Below, one piece after another: positions 33,694 to 37,096 of a stretch of DNA of 37,096 bases. The DNA is taken from assembly GCA_945901405.1 (NCBI GenBank), contig CAMDLH010000045.1, positions 1 through 37,096 of the forward strand. The letters are read 5' to 3'. Position numbers and translations under genes: made by a program. The notes below the pieces were generated by a model. It was not told where the DNA came from. It worked only from the letters and a program-made list of their open reading frames with translations, and did not search any database. Within the stretch, counting starts at the first letter, position 1. Each line of letters starts with the position of its first letter. Source of the DNA: Bordetella parapertussis (GTDB lineage Bacteria; Pseudomonadota; Gammaproteobacteria; Burkholderiales; SG8-41).

Positions 33694-34646
33694 TGCGCGC
33701 GCGTACTGTATTCGGCATGATGGTGCTGGGTATCGCCGCCACCGGCGCGGTGTGTGCGCAGAGCTATCCGGTCAAGCCCATACGCATCGTTACTTCCGAG
33801 GCTGGCGGCGGCAATGACATCGTGGCGCGGCTGGTTGGGCAACAACTTGCCAGTGGCCTGGGCCAATCGGTGGTCGTCGAAAACCGGCCTGCGGGCGTGA
33901 TCCCTGGAGAAATCGTTTCGCGCGCGCAAGCCGATGGCTACACCATGCTGCTCTACGGCGGCTCGTTCTGGGTCGCGCCGCTGGTGCAGGATGTGCCCTA
34001 CGACGTGGTGAGGGATTTTGCACCCATCGTGCTGATAGCGAGCACGCCAAACGTGCTGGTGGTCACGCCGTCGTTGCCCGTCAAATCGGTCGGCGAACTG
34101 ATCGCCTTGGCCAAGTCCAAACCGGGTGCGTTCAATTATGCGTCGACTTCAACCGGCGCGCCGAATCATCTTGCCGCGGAATTGTTCAAGTTCATGGCGG
34201 GCGTGAACCTGCTGCGCGTGCCGTACCGCGGCACTGCGCCCGCGATGAACGACCTGATGAGCGGCCAGGTGCATGCGATGTTCGCCATCGCCGCGGCCGC
34301 CATGCCGCACGTCAGATCAGGCCGCTTGACCGCCCTTGCCGTCACCAGCCGCGAACCCTCCGTGCTGGCACCCGGCCTGCCCACCGTCGCGGCATCCGGC
34401 CTGCCCGGCTATGAAATTGCCGCGCTCTACGGCGCATTTTTTCCAGTGAAAACGCAGGCCACGCTGATCCAGCGCCTGAATCAGGAAATCGTGCGCATCA
34501 TCGCGCGCAAGGAAATCGTAGATCGCATGTTCAACGTCGGGTTGGAGACCGTCGGCAGCACGCCGGAACAATTCGCGGCAAAAATAAAGTCCGAGATGGC
34601 CGTCTTCGGCAAGCTCATCAAGAATGCCGGTATACGGCGCGATTAG
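33693..34646 (+). CDS. Bug/TctC family substrate-binding protein with SEAGGGND loop
   Basis: The start codon overlaps the stop of the Gfo/Idh gene by one base (TAATG), indicating reinitiation coupling. The 317-residue product has a signal peptide MRARTVFGMMVLGIAATGAV with cleavage before QSYPVKPIRI. The first loop is SEAGGGND (35-42) instead of PPGGxxD; ENRPAGVIPGEIVSRA lacks the usual GAGG; then ADGYTMLLYG and RVPYRGTAPAMNDLMSG. These departures suggest a ligand different from that of its canonical paralogues. It is the last gene of the MFS-TctC-oxidoreductase-TctC run. Confidence 0.93.
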   Translation: MRARTVFGMMVLGIAATGAVCAQSYPVKPIRIVTSEAGGGNDIVARLVGQQLASGLGQSVVVENRPAGVIPGEIVSRAQADGYTMLLYGGSFWVAPLVQDVPYDVVRDFAPIVLIASTPNVLVVTPSLPVKSVGELIALAKSKPGAFNYASTSTGAPNHLAAELFKFMAGVNLLRVPYRGTAPAMNDLMSGQVHAMFAIAAAAMPHVRSGRLTALAVTSREPSVLAPGLPTVAASGLPGYEIAALYGAFFPVKTQATLIQRLNQEIVRIIARKEIVDRMFNVGLETVGSTPEQFAAKIKSEMAVFGKLIKNAGIRRD

Positions 34647-34846
34647 AGTTCAAGTCGGACTTCTCCCGCATGTTCCGCGTATTCCGTGGTGAATGATCCT
34701 GTTGTTGGGGTTTGCAAATTCACTGCACTACTACAAACGTACTGGCGAAATGTACTTGTGATTGACCGTAGGCGGGGCTGGCGATAAGTTATTCGCCTGC
34801 AAGTACGATGATCGAAAGTTCCATACGCGATTAACCGGGAGTTCCC

Positions 34847-35410
34847 ATGGCGTTTGAAATAGCGTTGGAAGGCAGCCAACTCACCCTTTTTTCGCCGTAC
34901 GGCGCGGACGACTGTGCAAAACGCATATCGACCGCGATTGACAATGACAATTCCATCGCGTCAGTGTCCAGGGAATTCAATGGTTCTCATGACCTCATCG
35001 GCAGGGCCGCAGACGGCACGATGTGCCTGCGCAAGCGCCTGCCCAGCAGCTATTCATTCTACGGCGCGCTCTTCAAACCGATATTCAACGGCACGTTAAA
35101 GCCGCATGGCGCCGGCGCGGTGATCGAGGGCGTGTGCGCCATGCATGGCTTTGGCCGTGGCTTCGTCAAGCTCTTTTGCTGGGGAATGATCAGTGTTCTG
35201 CTGCTGATGTGGGTGCTGGTGCTTGTGAAAATTTTGATAGGGAATGCGCAACCGGGCGCTGCGTGGGGATTGGCGATTATTCCAGCACTGATCGGAGCGG
35301 GCTATCTGTATGGCCGATGGATGAAACGTTTGGCGCAGGCGGATGTTGTGTTTATGACCCAATTCTTGCGCGAGAACCTGCGCGCAAGCGATCAACACAA
35401 CGCAAGTTGA
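34847..35410 (+). CDS. Unknown two-helix membrane protein
   Basis: The 187-residue protein is not recognised. ATG 34847 has GGGAG about 7 bases upstream. A soluble N-terminal domain of roughly 105 residues (FSPYGADDCAKRISTAIDND, then HDLIGRAADGTMCLRKRLPS) is followed by helices at about 107-131 (VKLFCWGMISVLLLMWVLVL) and 137-155, and a short cytoplasmic tail. It stands alone. The 200 bases upstream (34647-34846) contain no gene I can support. Confidence 0.72.
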   Translation: MAFEIALEGSQLTLFSPYGADDCAKRISTAIDNDNSIASVSREFNGSHDLIGRAADGTMCLRKRLPSSYSFYGALFKPIFNGTLKPHGAGAVIEGVCAMHGFGRGFVKLFCWGMISVLLLMWVLVLVKILIGNAQPGAAWGLAIIPALIGAGYLYGRWMKRLAQADVVFMTQFLRENLRASDQHNAS

Positions 35411-35461
35411 TCCGCGCCTGTTGGCAGGCGCTTGGCCGCGTTCCCCGCCCGCTATCCGCAC

Positions 35462-36460
35462 TTACTTCGCCAGACCGATATCCACCAGCACGCCCTTCAT
35501 GTCGGCATAGTCCTTGTCGAGTTCCCTGGCAAATTGCGCGCTGCCGAGGAACACGTTCGACCACACGTTTTTTTCAAGGTCTTCCTTCCACTCCGGCGCT
35601 TCGGTGGCCTTGCGTAGCACGCCCTCCCAATACGCGATCTGCTGCGGCGTGAGGCCCTTGGGCGCGAGCACGGCGCGCCATGCGCCGAAGACGACATCGA
35701 CACCCTGCTCTTTCCATGTGGGCACGTTCGCCAGCGCGCCGGGCAGGCGTTGTCTGGCGCTGGTCGCCACCACGCGTAACTTTCCCGATGCGACGTGGCC
35801 CGCGACATTGCCCGCCGCGGTGGTCACCAGATCGATGTGCCCGCCCATCAGGTTGGGTATCGCTTCGGCCGAGCCTTTGAACGCGATTACTTTCAGGTCG
35901 CGCGGCGCGCCGCCTATCGCCTTCATCAGCAGCCCGGCGGCAATATGATTGTGGCTGCCGAGCAGCGGCGAGAACCCGATCGCCACTGATTTCGGATCCT
36001 TGCGCAAACGCGCGGCGAGGTCCTTGCCGGTGTTGATCGGCCCGCCAGGATTCACCGCGTATACGGTGTAGTCGTCGAACAGCGACGCAATCGGCGTGAA
36101 TTCGCCGTGATGCAATTTGCCCGAGCCGGTGATGTGGTTGGTAAGTATCGGTGGGCCGGACACCACAAGGATGTGCGCATCCGCTGGATGTTGATGCACA
36201 TAGGTATACGCGATGTTGCCGCCGCCGCCCGCCTTGTTGACGACGGTGAGCGACACCGGCAACGCCTTGGTTGTCACCAGGATGCGCTCGATGGTGCGCG
36301 CGGTTTTGTCGTTGCTGCCGCCCGGCGGATTGGGCACCACGAGCTCGACGTTTTTGGTCGGCACCCAACCTTGTCCCGGGCTTATCGATGCGGGTTGCGC
36401 GCTGGCGGCGCCCGTGCAAAGCGCAAACGACACTGCGGCAATAATGCCTTGAGAATTCAT
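35462..36460 (-). CDS. Divergent TctC-like substrate-binding protein
   Basis: Two ATGs lie close together at 36466 and 36460. GGAGG ends one base before the first but 7 bases before the second, so the ribosome site favours ATG 36460 (MNSQGIIAAVSFALCTGAAS). The 332-residue protein has VVPNPPGGSND (41-51), NKAGGGGNIAYTYVHQHPAD in place of NRxGAGG...PDGYT, and FKGSAEAIPNLMGGHIDLV in place of the PYKG loop. It resembles the 31627 protein more than the others. An acyl-CoA dehydrogenase gene diverges from it. Confidence 0.9.
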   Translation of the reverse strand: MNSQGIIAAVSFALCTGAASAQPASISPGQGWVPTKNVELVVPNPPGGSNDKTARTIERILVTTKALPVSLTVVNKAGGGGNIAYTYVHQHPADAHILVVSGPPILTNHITGSGKLHHGEFTPIASLFDDYTVYAVNPGGPINTGKDLAARLRKDPKSVAIGFSPLLGSHNHIAAGLLMKAIGGAPRDLKVIAFKGSAEAIPNLMGGHIDLVTTAAGNVAGHVASGKLRVVATSARQRLPGALANVPTWKEQGVDVVFGAWRAVLAPKGLTPQQIAYWEGVLRKATEAPEWKEDLEKNVWSNVFLGSAQFARELDKDYADMKGVLVDIGLAK

Positions 36461-36484
36461 TTTCATACCTCCGGGTCGTTCATG

Positions 36485-36504
36485 TAAGTAATTGTTTTTA
36501 TTGC
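36485..36504 (-). repeat. Recurrent A-rich motif, copy 3
   Basis: The minus strand reads GCAATAAAAACAATTACTTA, 18 of 20 bases identical to the copies at 15495-15514 and 30245-30264. It lies 24 bases upstream of the TctC start at 36460, in the same orientation as that gene. Confidence 0.55.
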
Positions 36505-36671
36505 TATTTTACAACACATACTGCGCACGGCTCGCGCGGCTTGCTGGCGCGATGGGTTGATGTACTATTGCTTGTCCATCCGTGGCGGCAAATTGACGCA
36601 TTGGCGAATCAGCTTGCCGGTTGCTTGCGTCCGCACAATGCACTTTCCGAAAAACTCAACAAAACCAATCC

Positions 36672-37096
36672 ATGAGCGCTCTCATTGCCGGCTCCGCCGC
36701 AAGTTCTTCCGATACTGAAAACCTGCGGCGCATGCTGCACGACTCCGTCGCCGATTTCACCGCACGCGCCACCGATACCAAGCGTGTGCGTGCGCTGCGC
36801 GATACGCCGCCCGGATTCGATCGCGCGCTGTGGCGCGGCCTCGCCACGCAAGGCTGGCTCGGCATCCTGGTGCCGGAACAATACGGCGGCGCGGGATTGG
36901 GTTACGCGGAGCTGCGCATCGCCGCCGAAGGGCTTGCGCGCGCGCTGATACCCGAGCCGTTTACCGCGTGTGCGGTGCTCGCCGCTGGCGCACTGCTGCA
37001 TGGCGACAATGAGCCGCTGCGCCGCGAGCTATTGCCCAAGCTGGTGAACGGCGAATACATGTTGTCGCTCGCATGGCAGGAGAGTCACGGTGGAAC
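36672..37096 (+). CDS. Acyl-CoA dehydrogenase, N-terminal part (runs off the window)
   Basis: An open frame from ATG 36672 continues past the window end, giving 141 codons. The translation includes PPGFDRALWRGLATQGWLGI, LVPEQYGGAGLGYAELRIAA, EGLARALIPEPF and the start of the middle domain LSLAWQESHGG. These are the helical N-terminal domain and the beginning of the FAD/substrate-contacting region of acyl-CoA dehydrogenases, which introduce an alpha-beta double bond into acyl-CoA and pass electrons to ETF. The late, less conserved pattern resembles paired pimeloyl-CoA or steroid-type dehydrogenases rather than short-chain enzymes, but the C-terminal half with the catalytic base is not in view. 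Confidence 0.88.
   Translation, partial: MSALIAGSAASSSDTENLRRMLHDSVADFTARATDTKRVRALRDTPPGFDRALWRGLATQGWLGILVPEQYGGAGLGYAELRIAAEGLARALIPEPFTACAVLAAGALLHGDNEPLRRELLPKLVNGEYMLSLAWQESHGG

Noticed and set aside
1..37096. CRISPR array, tRNA/rRNA genes, intact IS or prophage
   Set aside because: No regularly spaced repeats, cloverleaf-like intergenic segments, transposase or phage-type genes were recognised by eye. A covariance-model scan was not possible.

Overview
The window looks like chromosomal DNA of a GC-rich betaproteobacterium, most likely a member of the Burkholderiales. The main reason is the extreme number of Bug/TctC-type periplasmic solute-binding proteins of the tripartite tricarboxylate transporter (TTT) family, an expansion known from Bordetella, Cupriavidus and relatives. 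I count thirteen (twelve intact, one N-terminally truncated) in 37 kb. No gene for the TctA or TctB membrane subunits is visible. No rRNA, tRNA, CRISPR array, intact insertion sequence or phage module was recognised.

Layout. 1-6.7 kb: a truncated TctC; then TctC, amidohydrolase_2 and Ldh_2-type dehydrogenase genes on the plus strand; a VapBC-like toxin-antitoxin pair with a near-perfect operator palindrome; and a TauD/TfdA dioxygenase-TctC pair. 6.8-8.4 kb (minus): TctC followed by a secreted DUF1444/YtpQ-like protein. 8.7-13.4 kb (plus): a TcuA-like FAD dehydrogenase, a SBP_bac_3 protein without signal peptide, an LpxR-like outer-membrane lipid A deacylase and an M20-family amidohydrolase/carbamoylase. 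13.5-18.0 kb: two minus-strand TctC genes diverge from a third, which is followed by an SCP2-like protein, a likely alpha/beta-hydrolase remnant and a fourth TctC. 18.0-22.6 kb (minus): DNA polymerase IV, an Asp/Glu racemase-fold protein lacking the catalytic cysteines, a MATE transporter and a PLP aminotransferase.

22.7-24.2 kb: a PA2779/PA2778-type pair (small membrane protein and C39-like lipoprotein peptidase) with a good sigma70-type promoter. A duplicated terminator-like hairpin lies inside the signal-peptide codons of the second gene. 24.2-26.2 kb: TctC-cupin-NIPSNAP operon. 26.5-30.1 kb: a TctC with an N-terminal extension converges on an acetamidase/formamidase gene preceded by two unknown membrane proteins. 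30.3-34.6 kb: MFS exporter, TctC, Gfo/Idh/MocA oxidoreductase, TctC. 34.8-37.1 kb: an unknown membrane protein, a minus-strand TctC and the start of an acyl-CoA dehydrogenase gene that runs off the window.

How it fits together (inference). The recurring arrangement is one binding protein next to one or two catabolic enzymes (hydrolase, dioxygenase, dehydrogenase, amidase, cupin). This suggests a set of small modules for capturing and breaking down varied organic acids, with the binding proteins either sharing TctAB pumps encoded elsewhere or acting as sensors. Dispersed GATGGGT palindromes separate several of the modules.
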